A stretch of DNA of 64,000 nt from Arenimonas sp049195245 (GTDB taxonomy: Bacteria; Pseudomonadota; Gammaproteobacteria; Xanthomonadales; Xanthomonadaceae). This document shows, piece after piece, positions 34,143 through 41,936 of the stretch (position 1 is its first letter; every line of letters starts with the position of its first letter). Where the stretch lies: NCBI RefSeq assembly GCF_049195245.1, contig NZ_JBMIRR010000028.1, positions 62,001 through 126,000 of the forward strand. The letters are read 5' to 3'. The position numbers were made by a program, and so were the translations under genes. The notes beneath the pieces were generated by a model that was given only the letters and a program-made list of their open reading frames with translations, had not been told where the DNA came from and searched no databases.

Positions 34143-35531
34143 TCAGACCGCGCGGGCCTGCGCGACCGGCAGCGCCGCGTGCAGGTAGCGGTCGAAGCAG
34201 GCCGCGATCACCCTGAGCAGCATGCGCCCGCGCGGCGTGGCGCCGAACGCGCCAGGTTGCTGCCAGGCCAGGCCGTCGGCGACCAGCGCGGAGAGGCGCT
34301 TCAGGTCCGGCGCGAAATAGGCCGCGAACGTGATGCCGTGGCGCTCCTCCAGCGTGGCGATGTCCACTTCGCCGCGGCACATCAGCTGCTGGATCAGGTC
34401 GGCGCGCAGCAGGTCGTCCGCGTCCAGCACCAGGCCCCGCCAGGTCGGCAACTGGCCGGCGTCGATGGCCGCTTCCCAGGCCTTGAGCTCGCGCGGGTTC
34501 TGGCTGTAGGTGTCGCCGACGTGGCTGATCGCGCTGACCCCGAGGCCGATCAGGTCGCAGTCGGCGTGCGTGGTGTAGCCCATGAAGTTGCGGTGCAGGT
34601 CGCCGCGCTCCTGCGCCAGCGACAGCTCGTCCTGCGGCAGCGCGAAGTGATCCATGCCCACATGGCGGTAGCCGGCCGCCGACAGCGCCTCGATCGCCAG
34701 CCGCAGCAGGCCCAGCTTGGCCTCGGGGTCGGGCAGCTGGCTCTCGTCGATCTGGCGCTGTGGCTTGAACAGGCTGGGCATGTGCGCGTAGCTGTAGATG
34801 GCCAGCCGGTCGGGGCGCTGCGCGATCACGGTGTCCAGCGTGCGGGCGAAACCTTCGAGGTTCTGGCGCGGCAGGCCGTAGATCAGGTCGATGTTGACCG
34901 ACTGGAAGCCGCGCCGGCGGCAGGCCGTGATCACGGCGTTGGTTTCCTCCACCGACTGCAGGCGGTTCACGGCCTGCTGCACGACCGGGTCGAAATCCTG
35001 CACGCCCAGGCTGGCGCGGTTGAAGCCCATGAAGGCCAGGGCCTCGATGTCGCCGGGCTGGATCGCGCGCGGATCGATCTCGATCGAGAAGTCGCGCGAG
35101 GGCGACTGGCTGAACCGGAAACGGCTGGCCAGCTCCTCCATCAGTTCGCCGATCTCGCGCGAGCTGACGAAATTGGGCGTGCCGCCTCCCAGGTGCAGTT
35201 GCACCACCTCGCGGTCGCGGTCGAACAGGGCGCCGACCCGCGCCGCCTCGGCGCCGAGCCGGGCCAGGTAGGGCGCGGCGCGGCCGGGGTCGCGGGTGAT
35301 GACGCGGTTGCAGCCGCAGTAGTAGCAGGGGCTGGCGCAGAAGGGCAGGTGCACGTAAAGGGACAGCGGCCTGGGAATCGGGTCCTGGTTGCTGCACTGC
35401 GCCGCCCGGGTGAATTCGGCGGGCCCGAAGCCGGCGCCGAACTGCGGCGCGGTCGGGTAGGAGGTGTAGCGCGGGCCCGGCCGGTCGTGGCGACGCAGCA
35501 GGTCCGGGTCGAACGGGGGAATGGCGGCCAT
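34143..35531 (-). CDS. hemN: Oxygen-independent coproporphyrinogen III oxidase
   Basis: 462-aa radical SAM enzyme that decarboxylates coproporphyrinogen III to protoporphyrinogen IX without oxygen. The cluster motif is CASPCYYCGC (Cys65, Cys69, Cys72, with Cys74 next), and the start GPRYTSYPTAPQF is the HemN signature. GGGTPNF, the SAM-binding motif, follows. The ATG at 35531 gives the same N-terminal length as E. coli HemN. An FNR box and -10 put the predicted start of transcription about one base before the ATG. It serves haem supply for the cbb3 oxidase in low oxygen. Confidence 0.96.
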   Translation of the reverse strand: MAAIPPFDPDLLRRHDRPGPRYTSYPTAPQFGAGFGPAEFTRAAQCSNQDPIPRPLSLYVHLPFCASPCYYCGCNRVITRDPGRAAPYLARLGAEAARVGALFDRDREVVQLHLGGGTPNFVSSREIGELMEELASRFRFSQSPSRDFSIEIDPRAIQPGDIEALAFMGFNRASLGVQDFDPVVQQAVNRLQSVEETNAVITACRRRGFQSVNIDLIYGLPRQNLEGFARTLDTVIAQRPDRLAIYSYAHMPSLFKPQRQIDESQLPDPEAKLGLLRLAIEALSAAGYRHVGMDHFALPQDELSLAQERGDLHRNFMGYTTHADCDLIGLGVSAISHVGDTYSQNPRELKAWEAAIDAGQLPTWRGLVLDADDLLRADLIQQLMCRGEVDIATLEERHGITFAAYFAPDLKRLSALVADGLAWQQPGAFGATPRGRMLLRVIAACFDRYLHAALPVAQARAV

Positions 35532-35538
35532 GGTGCGC

Positions 35539-35580
35539 AGGCTAGGGCGGCGACGGCCCTGGCGCCTTGACCTCGATCAA
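35539..35580 (-). promoter_or_regulatory. FNR box and -10 of hemN
   Basis: TTGAC-CTCG-ATCAA at 35567-35580 matches the FNR site at nine of ten positions. The centre is at 35573.5. TAGCCT on the minus strand (35539-35544) sits where the -10 of a class II site should be, placing the start near 35532, next to the hemN ATG at 35531. The -10 is a poor match, so the box is firmer than the start point. Confidence 0.75.
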
Positions 35581-35602
35581 TCCGGGGCCTGGCCCGGGCG
35601 GG

Positions 35603-36643
35603 TCAGATCCAGCGGGCGCGGCGCAGCACCACGAACAGGCCGCCGACGATCGCGGCGGTGGCGCCGATCAGGATCCAGTAGCTGTACCGGCCGCCCAGCT
35701 CGGGCATGTGGGTGAAGTTCATGCCGTACCAGCTGGCCACCAGGGTCGGCGCGGCCAGCAGGCCGGCCCAGCCGGCCAGCCGCTTCACCACCTCGCCCTG
35801 GGCCACCGTGACCAGGGCCAGGTTGACCGACATGGCCGCCGTCAGCATCTCGCGCAGGGTGTCGGTGGCGTCGTTCACGCGCAGCGTGTGGTCGAACACG
35901 TCGCGGAAGTACAGCCGCATTTCCTCGCCCACCAGCTGGGTGTGCACGCGGGTGAGCTGGCCGGTGATGTCCTGCATCGGCGCCACCGCCAGCCGCAGCC
36001 GGGTCAACTCGCGCTTGAGTTCGTAGAGCTTGACGATGGTCTCGCGGCGGAAGCTTTCGGCGAAGATGTCCTGCTCGAGCTCGTTGAGCTTGTCGCGGAA
36101 CTCGTCGACGATCGGCAGGTAGTTGTCCACGATGAAATCAAGCACGCCGTAAAGGCCGTAGCTCGGTCCGATGGCCAGCAGCTCGGGCTCGCGTTCGCAG
36201 CGGGCGCGCACCGGTGCATAGGACAGCGAGGCGCCGTGGCGCACGGTCAGCAGGTAGCGCGGGCCCATGAACACATGCGTTTCGCCGAAGGCCACCTGGC
36301 CGGCGATGGCCTGGGCGGTGTGCACGGCGATGAACAGTGAATTGCCGTAGGCCTCGATCTTGGGACGCTGGTGTGCGTGGTGGGCGTCCTCGATGGCCAG
36401 GTCGTGCAGGTCGAATTCTTCCTGCAGGCTGTCGAGCAGCGATTCCTCCGGTTCGTACAGGCCGACCCAGACGAAGCTGCCGTCGTCCACGGCCAGCACA
36501 TCGCTGATCTGCTCCAGGGTGATGTCGCGCTTGCTGCCGTCGCGGCCGTAGGCCACGCAGTTGACCACGCAGGCGGGCGTGGCCGGGGCGGGGGCCACGG
36601 CGTCGGCGGGAGTCAGCGAAGGCGGGGGCGTGGGGGTGTTCAT
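35603..36643 (-). CDS. corA: Magnesium/cobalt transport protein CorA
   Basis: 346-aa CorA-family channel with a large acidic N-terminal cytosolic domain, a long helix, and two C-terminal membrane helices. The pore signature GMN is at 307-309 followed by FTHMPELGG. The sequence ends with a basic tail (RRARWI). The first 25 or so residues are a Pro/Ala-rich extension (TPTPPPSLTPADAVAPAP) not needed for the fold. It lies 46 bases after the DUF4105 gene on the same strand. A second magnesium system (mgtE) is at 6.7 kb. Confidence 0.93.
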   Translation of the reverse strand: MNTPTPPPSLTPADAVAPAPATPACVVNCVAYGRDGSKRDITLEQISDVLAVDDGSFVWVGLYEPEESLLDSLQEEFDLHDLAIEDAHHAHQRPKIEAYGNSLFIAVHTAQAIAGQVAFGETHVFMGPRYLLTVRHGASLSYAPVRARCEREPELLAIGPSYGLYGVLDFIVDNYLPIVDEFRDKLNELEQDIFAESFRRETIVKLYELKRELTRLRLAVAPMQDITGQLTRVHTQLVGEEMRLYFRDVFDHTLRVNDATDTLREMLTAAMSVNLALVTVAQGEVVKRLAGWAGLLAAPTLVASWYGMNFTHMPELGGRYSYWILIGATAAIVGGLFVVLRRARWI

Positions 36644-36689
36644 CGCGGCATCATCGGCGGCCGCGGCCGGGGCGGCAAGTCGCGCCGCC

Positions 36690-37904
36690 TCAGGCCGGGG
36701 CGTCGGCGCGCGGCACGAAGCTGCGCAGCAGGGCCCAGTGCAGCGGCAACAGCAGCAGCACCCACTCCACGTTCTCCTGCGGGCGGAACGGCAGGAACTT
36801 CAGGAAGCCCGCGACCGCGGCGCAGCCCACCACGGCCCACAGCAGCCAGCGGAAGCGCGGGCCGGGCTGGCGGCCCCGCAGCAGGGCCCAGCCGCCGGGC
36901 AGCAGGGCCAGGCACAGCGGGCTGAGCAGCAGCAGGTTTTCGTTGGCGTAGCCGGCGACGTGGGCGCTGGCGGTCCAGATCAGCAGCATCACCGTGCCCA
37001 GCAGGCCGGCCAGCGTCCAGAAGCCCAGTGCGGCGGCGGCCAGGGCCCGCGGCGCTCGGCGCCGGGCGAACAGGGCCAGGGCGGCCAGCGCGAGTCCGGC
37101 GAACAGCGCCGGCACGCGCAGGCGCGGGGCTTCGTCGGGCGGCTGGCCGACGCGGTGCGGCAGCAGGGTTTCTTCGCTGGCCACCAGCGGGCGGCCGTCC
37201 TCGCCACGGGCCTCGCGCAGCGCATCGCGCAGGCGCATCGGGATGAAGCTTTCGTCCCAGCGCGACAGCGGCCGGTCGGCGTAGGCGCCCAGGCCCAGGT
37301 GGAAGCCGATCGCCATCCACGGCGCTGGCGCCGCCAGGCGCACCGATTCACTGCGGTAGGTGTTGCCCTGCGAGCGCCCGGTGAGCTGGGGCTTGAGCCG
37401 GCCGCCCAGGGCTTCGTCGAGCGCATCGCGGACCTTGGTGGAGCAGTTGCTGGTGTAGTAGTCGTAGGTGTAGCGGGCGTTTTCCGGGCGGGCGTTTTCC
37501 GCCAGCGCCCGGGCCAGCGCGGTGGCGCGCGCGGGCTCCAGGTCGAGCCACTGCACGCCGACGCCGCGGCCCAGCTCGGCGTAGCGGGCCAGGTCCTGCT
37601 GAAGTGGCAGCGCGACCAGCAGGTACTGCATGCGGCCGCGGATGAAGTTGGGTACGAAGCCGGGTTCGTCCAGGTCGAAGTAGCCGAAGTTGTAGGCGAT
37701 CTCGCGGCCGGTGGCCGGGTCCTGCACCACGATGGCGTTGTGGCCGAAGCGTTCGAAGAAGATTTCGCCCGGCTCCATGGTCACCACGCCGATGCGCGGG
37801 GCCGGTGGAGCCGGAACCCCCTGTGCCATGGCCGGCCAGCACAGCAGTGCCGCGAGCCAGAGCAGCACGGCCGCCGCGAAGGGCGGCCGCTCAGTCCGGG
37901 GCAT
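36690..37904 (-). CDS. DUF4105 (Lnb N-terminal) membrane protein
   Basis: 404-aa protein with a signal peptide (about residues 1-28), a periplasmic DUF4105 domain with His55 in ERFGHNAI and Cys154 in DYYTSNCSTKVRD, and a C-terminal half with four or five membrane helices. This Cys/His pair is the likely thiol active site of the family, which I recall has been linked to N-acylation of lipoproteins (Lnb). It overlaps the corC gene by 14 bases. In E. coli the gene after miaB-ybeZ-ybeY-corC is lnt, so this protein takes the place of lnt, which supports the lipoprotein role. Function is inferred. Confidence 0.82.
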   Translation of the reverse strand: MPRTERPPFAAAVLLWLAALLCWPAMAQGVPAPPAPRIGVVTMEPGEIFFERFGHNAIVVQDPATGREIAYNFGYFDLDEPGFVPNFIRGRMQYLLVALPLQQDLARYAELGRGVGVQWLDLEPARATALARALAENARPENARYTYDYYTSNCSTKVRDALDEALGGRLKPQLTGRSQGNTYRSESVRLAAPAPWMAIGFHLGLGAYADRPLSRWDESFIPMRLRDALREARGEDGRPLVASEETLLPHRVGQPPDEAPRLRVPALFAGLALAALALFARRRAPRALAAAALGFWTLAGLLGTVMLLIWTASAHVAGYANENLLLLSPLCLALLPGGWALLRGRQPGPRFRWLLWAVVGCAAVAGFLKFLPFRPQENVEWVLLLLPLHWALLRSFVPRADAPA

Positions 37905-38739
37905 GCACGCTGAGCACGAAGGTGTGCACGCGCCGGCGGTCGGCGCGGCCGACGCGGAAGTGGAAGCGACCCAGGGCCAGCTCTTCGCCGGCCTCGGGCA
38001 GGTGGCCGATGGCGGCGGTGACCAGGCCGCCGATGGTGTCGTATTCGTCGTCGTCGAAGTCGGCGCCGAACTGGTCGTTGAAATCGGAGATCGGCGTCAG
38101 CGCGTCCACCATGAACTGGCCGTCGGCCTGGGCGGCGATCAGCTTGGCCTCGTCGGCGTCGTCGTGCTCGTCGTCGATCTCGCCGACGATCTGCTCCAGC
38201 ACGTCCTCGATGGTGACCAGGCCGGCCACGCCGCCGTGTTCGTCCACGACGATGGCCATGTGGTTGCGCGAGAGGCGGAATTCCTTCAGCAGCACGTTCA
38301 GGCGCTTGGATTCGGGGATCAGCACGGCGGGGCGCAGCAGTTCGCGCACGCTGGCGGGGCCGCCGTCGGCCACCATGCCGCGCAGCAGGTCCTTGGCCAG
38401 CAGGATGCCGAGGATTTCGTCGCGGTCTTCGCCGTGGACAGGGAAGCGGGAGTGGCCGGATTCGACCACCAGCTTCATCAGGTCCAGGAACTTGGCGTCC
38501 AGGGGCAGGGACACCATCTGGGAGCGGGGCACCATGATGTCGCCAACCTGCTGCTCGGACACCGACAGCGCGCCCTCGAGCATCTTCAGGGTATCGGCGC
38601 CCAGCAGGCCGTTGGCCTGGGCGTCGCGCAGGATCTCGACCAGGTCGTCCCGGGTCTGGGGTTCGCCGGAAAAGGCCAGGCTCAGGCGTTCAAGCCAGGA
38701 GCGGCGTTCCGGCGGGCTACTAGGGGAATCTTCGGACAT
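37891..38739 (-). CDS. corC: CorC/HlyC-family CBS-domain protein (YbeX)
   Basis: 282-aa cytosolic protein with an Arg-rich start (RRSWLERLSLAFSGEPQ), two CBS domains (from VGDIMVPRSQMVSL and PAVLIPESKRLNVL), and the C-terminal transporter-associated domain (ALTPISDFNDQFGADFDDDE). The family is associated with Mg2+/Co2+ homeostasis and, in the ybeXYZ group, ribosome maturation. The ATG at 38739 begins where the conserved N-terminus begins. The 112-base gap to ybeY contains a copy of the palindromic element. Confidence 0.92.
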   Translation of the reverse strand: MSEDSPSSPPERRSWLERLSLAFSGEPQTRDDLVEILRDAQANGLLGADTLKMLEGALSVSEQQVGDIMVPRSQMVSLPLDAKFLDLMKLVVESGHSRFPVHGEDRDEILGILLAKDLLRGMVADGGPASVRELLRPAVLIPESKRLNVLLKEFRLSRNHMAIVVDEHGGVAGLVTIEDVLEQIVGEIDDEHDDADEAKLIAAQADGQFMVDALTPISDFNDQFGADFDDDEYDTIGGLVTAAIGHLPEAGEELALGRFHFRVGRADRRRVHTFVLSVHAPD

Positions 38740-38815
38740 CTCGGCTGGGCAGGCGCCACCAGGGGCGGGCCCCCGATTGTAGCCATCTTCCGTAAACCGC
38801 ACCGCGTATTTCTTC

Positions 38816-38853
38816 AGTCTCAATGAGACTGAAAACATACCAGGTATGTTTTC
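38816..38853. repeat. Dispersed palindromic element, copy 3 (ybeY stop codon)
   Basis: AGTCTCA (38816-38822) and TGAGACT (38824-38830) form a small hairpin directly joined to a 23-base palindrome (38831-38853) identical in sequence to the first palindrome of copy 1. The last two bases supply part of the ybeY TGA (38852-38854, minus strand). The TGAGAC/GTCTCA pair is shared with copy 1, so the parts are the same but in a different arrangement: one palindrome instead of two. Confidence 0.88.
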
Positions 38854-39313
38854 AGTAGGGGTCGGGGAGGCCGAGGGTGGCGAGGATCTCGCGTTCGAGT
38901 TGCTCCATGGCCTCGGCTTCGCGGGTGTCCTCGTGGTCCAGGCCCAGCAGGTGCAGGACGCCATGGATGGTGAGGTGGGCGTAGTGGGCCGACAGGGGCT
39001 TGCCCTGTTCCTGGGCCTCGCGGGCCACCACCGGGGCGCAGATCACCAGGTCGCCCAGCAGGGGCAGGTCCACGCCTTCGGGCAGTTCGGCCGGGAAACT
39101 GAGCACGTTGGTGGCGTAGTCCTTGCCGCGGTAGTGGCGGTTCAGGGCCCGGCCTTCCTTGGTGTCCACCAGCCGGATGGCCAGGTCGGCGCGGCGGATC
39201 CGGCCCTGCGCCGCGGCCGCCGCCCAGCGCCGGAAGCTGACCGCCGACGGGATGCCCGCCCGCGGCAGGCCATAGCTCACGCTCACGTCCAGCTGGACCG
39301 GACCCCGGGTCAT
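38852..39313 (-). CDS. ybeY: Endoribonuclease YbeY
   Basis: 153-aa zinc metalloenzyme for 16S rRNA 3' end maturation and ribosome quality control. The zinc motif is HGVLHLLGLDHE with His117, His121 and His127. The family sequence KDYATNVLSFP is complete. Its ATG overlaps the phoH stop by four bases. The last dozen codons become strongly C-ending (CTC, CCC) and the stop codon is shared with the palindromic element, so the C-terminal residue PY may have been reshaped by its arrival. Confidence 0.94.
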   Translation of the reverse strand: MTRGPVQLDVSVSYGLPRAGIPSAVSFRRWAAAAAQGRIRRADLAIRLVDTKEGRALNRHYRGKDYATNVLSFPAELPEGVDLPLLGDLVICAPVVAREAQEQGKPLSAHYAHLTIHGVLHLLGLDHEDTREAEAMEQLEREILATLGLPDPY

Positions 39314-40290
39314 TCCTGCGACTCCTTGCCGTCGCGCGCATCGTAGGCCCGCACGATCCGGGCCACCAGCGGGTGCCGCACCACGTCGTGGGCGGTGAAG
39401 AAGGTGAAGCTGATGCCCTCCACCCCGCGCAGCACGTCGATGGCGTCGCGCAGGCCCGACTTCTGGTGCTTGGGCAGGTCGATCTGGCTCAGGTCGCCGG
39501 TGATCACCGCGGTGGAGCCGAAGCCGATGCGGGTCAGGAACATCTTCATCTGCTCGACCGAGGTGTTCTGCGCCTCGTCCAGGATCACGTAGGCATCGTT
39601 GAGCGTGCGACCGCGCATGTAGGCCAGCGGCGCGATCTCGATCACGTTGCGCTCCAGCAGCTTGGCCACCTTCTCCACGCCCAGCATTTCGTAAAGCGCG
39701 TCGTACAGCGGCCGCAGATAGGGGTCGACCTTCTGGCTCAGGTCGCCGGGCAGGAAGCCCAGCTTCTCGCCGGCCTCCACCGCCGGCCGCACCAGCAGCA
39801 GGCGCTGCACCCGCGACTCGTTAAGGGCCTCGACCGCGCTGGCCACCGCCAGGAAGGTCTTGCCGGTGCCGGCCGGACCGATGCCGAAGTTGATGTCGTG
39901 CGTGGCGATGGCGTGCAGGTACTTGACCTGGTTGTCGCCGCGCCCGCGCACCGTGCCGCGCTTGACCTTGATGCTCACGTCCTGCGGCGAGTAACCCTCA
40001 CCACCCGCGATGCGTTCCAGGCTGGCGCTGCCCAGGTGCGCATGGATCTTGTGCGAATCCAGGGTCTCGGACGCGGCCTCCTCGTACAGCCGGCGCAGCA
40101 GCGCCTCCGCCGCCGCGGCCGGCTTGGCCTCCCCGGTCACGCGGAACACGAAGCCGCGGTTGGCGATTTCCACGCCCAGGCGCAGTTCCACCTGCCGCAG
40201 GTGCTCGTCGAACGGACCCGACAGGTTGGCCAGGCGTTCGATGTCTTCGGGTTCGAGGACGAATTCGCGGTGAGGGGTGGGTTTTTTCAT
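39310..40290 (-). CDS. ybeZ: PhoH-like ATPase YbeZ
   Basis: 326-aa PhoH-family NTPase that works with YbeY. A KH-like N-terminal part is followed by the ATPase domain with GPAGTGKT (138-145) and DEAQ (238-241). The ATG at 40290 starts the conserved portion. Only the bases CCGTGGCAAAAAAA precede it, with no Shine-Dalgarno, because the 5' leader is one arm of an inverted-repeat element (40293-40487). The gene may depend on that AT-rich leader for translation. Confidence 0.93.
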   Translation of the reverse strand: MKKPTPHREFVLEPEDIERLANLSGPFDEHLRQVELRLGVEIANRGFVFRVTGEAKPAAAAEALLRRLYEEAASETLDSHKIHAHLGSASLERIAGGEGYSPQDVSIKVKRGTVRGRGDNQVKYLHAIATHDINFGIGPAGTGKTFLAVASAVEALNESRVQRLLLVRPAVEAGEKLGFLPGDLSQKVDPYLRPLYDALYEMLGVEKVAKLLERNVIEIAPLAYMRGRTLNDAYVILDEAQNTSVEQMKMFLTRIGFGSTAVITGDLSQIDLPKHQKSGLRDAIDVLRGVEGISFTFFTAHDVVRHPLVARIVRAYDARDGKESQE

Positions 40291-40292
40291 TT

Positions 40293-40487
40293 TTTTTGCC
40301 ACGGATTTACGCGGATGGACGCGGATAAAAAGCGATGCCCGGCTGGACTGACGCGTGCAAAAGAGTTCACGGCGAACACGGAAGTGGAAGCTTCGGTGTA
40401 GCCAGTGTGCCCTCACTCACCAACGAATTCCCGCGCGAATGAAATCCGGTTTTATCCACGTTCATCCGCGTAAATCCGTGGCAAAAA
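40293..40487. mobile_element. Non-coding MITE-like element with 38-base inverted ends
   Basis: Arms at 40293-40330 and 40450-40487 are inverted repeats identical at 36 of 38 bases, beginning TTTTTGCCACGGATTTACGC. The 119-base centre has no open frame. The element fills the miaB-ybeZ gap: one arm abuts the miaB stop at 40488 and the other lies two bases from the ybeZ start. The motif CCACGGATTTACGCGGAT belongs to a type of dispersed repeat that I recall from many bacterial genomes. Target-site duplications are not evident because both ends touch genes. Confidence 0.75.
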
Positions 40488-41828
40488 TCAACCCACCACC
40501 TCGCCCCGCAGCGAATTGGTGCGCGCCTCGGTAATGCGCACGTCCACGAACTGGCCCACCAGCCGCGCTGCGCCCGGGAAGTTGACGTTGCGCATGTTCT
40601 CGGTCTTGCCGGTCAGCTCGCTGGCGTCGCGCGCGCTCGGGCCTTCTACCAGCACCGACTGCACGCTGCCCACCATGGCCTCGGAGATGCGCCGCGCATT
40701 GGCGTTGATCGCGTCCTGCAGCCGGCGCAGCCGCGCATTGGCCACGTCCGCCGGCACCTCGTCGGCCAGGTTGGCCGCCGGCGTGCCCGGCCGCCGCGAA
40801 TACGCGAAGGAGTAGCTCTGGTCGAAGCCGATGTCCTCGATCAGCTTCATGGTGGCCTCGAAATCGCGTTCGGTCTCGCCCGGGAAGCCCACGATGAAGT
40901 CCGAGCTGATCACGATGCCCGGCTTGGCCTCGCGCAGGCGCCGGATCTTGGCCTTGTATTCCAGTGCGGTGTGGTTGCGCTTCATCGCCGACAGGATGCG
41001 GTCCGAGCCCGACTGCACCGGCAGGTGCAGGAAGCTGGCCAGCTGCGGCACGTCGCGGTGCGCCTGGATCAGCGCATCACTGAATTCCAGCGGGTGCGAG
41101 GTGGTGTAGCGGATGCGCCCCACGCCCGGGATGCGAGCCACCGCGCGCACCAGCAGCGCCAGGTCGGCCACGTCGCCGTCGGCCATCGGGCCGCGGTAGG
41201 CGTTGACGTTCTGGCCCAGCAGGTGGATCTCGCGCACGCCCTGGGCCGCGAGCTGCGCGACCTCCAGCAGCACATCGTCGAACGGACGCGACACTTCCTC
41301 GCCGCGCGTGTAGGGCACCACGCAGAACGAGCAGTACTTGCTGCAGCCCTCGATGATCGAGACGTAGGCGCAGGGGCCCTCGGCGCGCGGTTCCGGCAGC
41401 CGGTCGAATTTCTCGACCTCGGGGAAGCTGATGTCCACCTGCGGCCGGCCGGTCTCGCGGCGCGCGTCGATCATGCCGGGCAGGCGATGCAGGGTCTGCG
41501 GCCCGAACACCAGGTCCACGTAGGGTGCGCGCCGCAGGATGGCCTCGCCCTCCTGGCTGGCCACGCAGCCGCCCACGCCGATCAGCACCGGCTTGTCGGC
41601 CTTGAGCTTCTTCCAGCGGCCCAGGCGCGAGAACACCTTCTCCTGCGCGCGCTCGCGGATCGAGCAGGTGTTGACCAGGATGACGTCGGCCTCGGCCTCG
41701 TCGGTGGTCAGCTCCAGGCCGTGCTGGTCGGCGAGCACGTCGGCCATCTTGGCCGAGTCGTACTCGTTCATCTGGCAGCCGTGGGTTTCGATGAAAAGCT
41801 TGCCCTTGGCGGGCGCATTCACGGGCAT
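40488..41828 (-). CDS. miaB: tRNA-2-methylthio-N6-isopentenyladenosine methylthiotransferase
   Basis: 446-aa radical SAM enzyme with two [4Fe-4S] clusters that adds the methylthio group at A37 of tRNAs. The N-terminal cluster cysteines are 18, 55 and 88, and the SAM-cluster cysteines are 162, 166 and 169 in GCSKYCSFCVVPYTRG. A C-terminal TRAM domain ends at RTNSLRGEVVG. The start MPVNAPAKGKLFIETHGCQ matches the family. It heads the miaB-ybeZ-ybeY-corC group, separated from ybeZ by the inverted-repeat element. Confidence 0.96.
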   Translation of the reverse strand: MPVNAPAKGKLFIETHGCQMNEYDSAKMADVLADQHGLELTTDEAEADVILVNTCSIRERAQEKVFSRLGRWKKLKADKPVLIGVGGCVASQEGEAILRRAPYVDLVFGPQTLHRLPGMIDARRETGRPQVDISFPEVEKFDRLPEPRAEGPCAYVSIIEGCSKYCSFCVVPYTRGEEVSRPFDDVLLEVAQLAAQGVREIHLLGQNVNAYRGPMADGDVADLALLVRAVARIPGVGRIRYTTSHPLEFSDALIQAHRDVPQLASFLHLPVQSGSDRILSAMKRNHTALEYKAKIRRLREAKPGIVISSDFIVGFPGETERDFEATMKLIEDIGFDQSYSFAYSRRPGTPAANLADEVPADVANARLRRLQDAINANARRISEAMVGSVQSVLVEGPSARDASELTGKTENMRNVNFPGAARLVGQFVDVRITEARTNSLRGEVVG

Positions 41829-41936
41829 GGCGGCGGTTAATCCGTTCCGTGGGGGGCGGCATTGTAACCCCCGGCCCGGCCGCCCGGCCCCCCGGGTGCT
41901 TGGCAACGGGCCCGGGTTGGAGTAAACCTCGCCGGC

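Noticed and set aside
40293..40487. A small protein gene in the miaB-ybeZ gap
   Set aside because: Frames through it read only the dispersed repeat and have no independent start signal.
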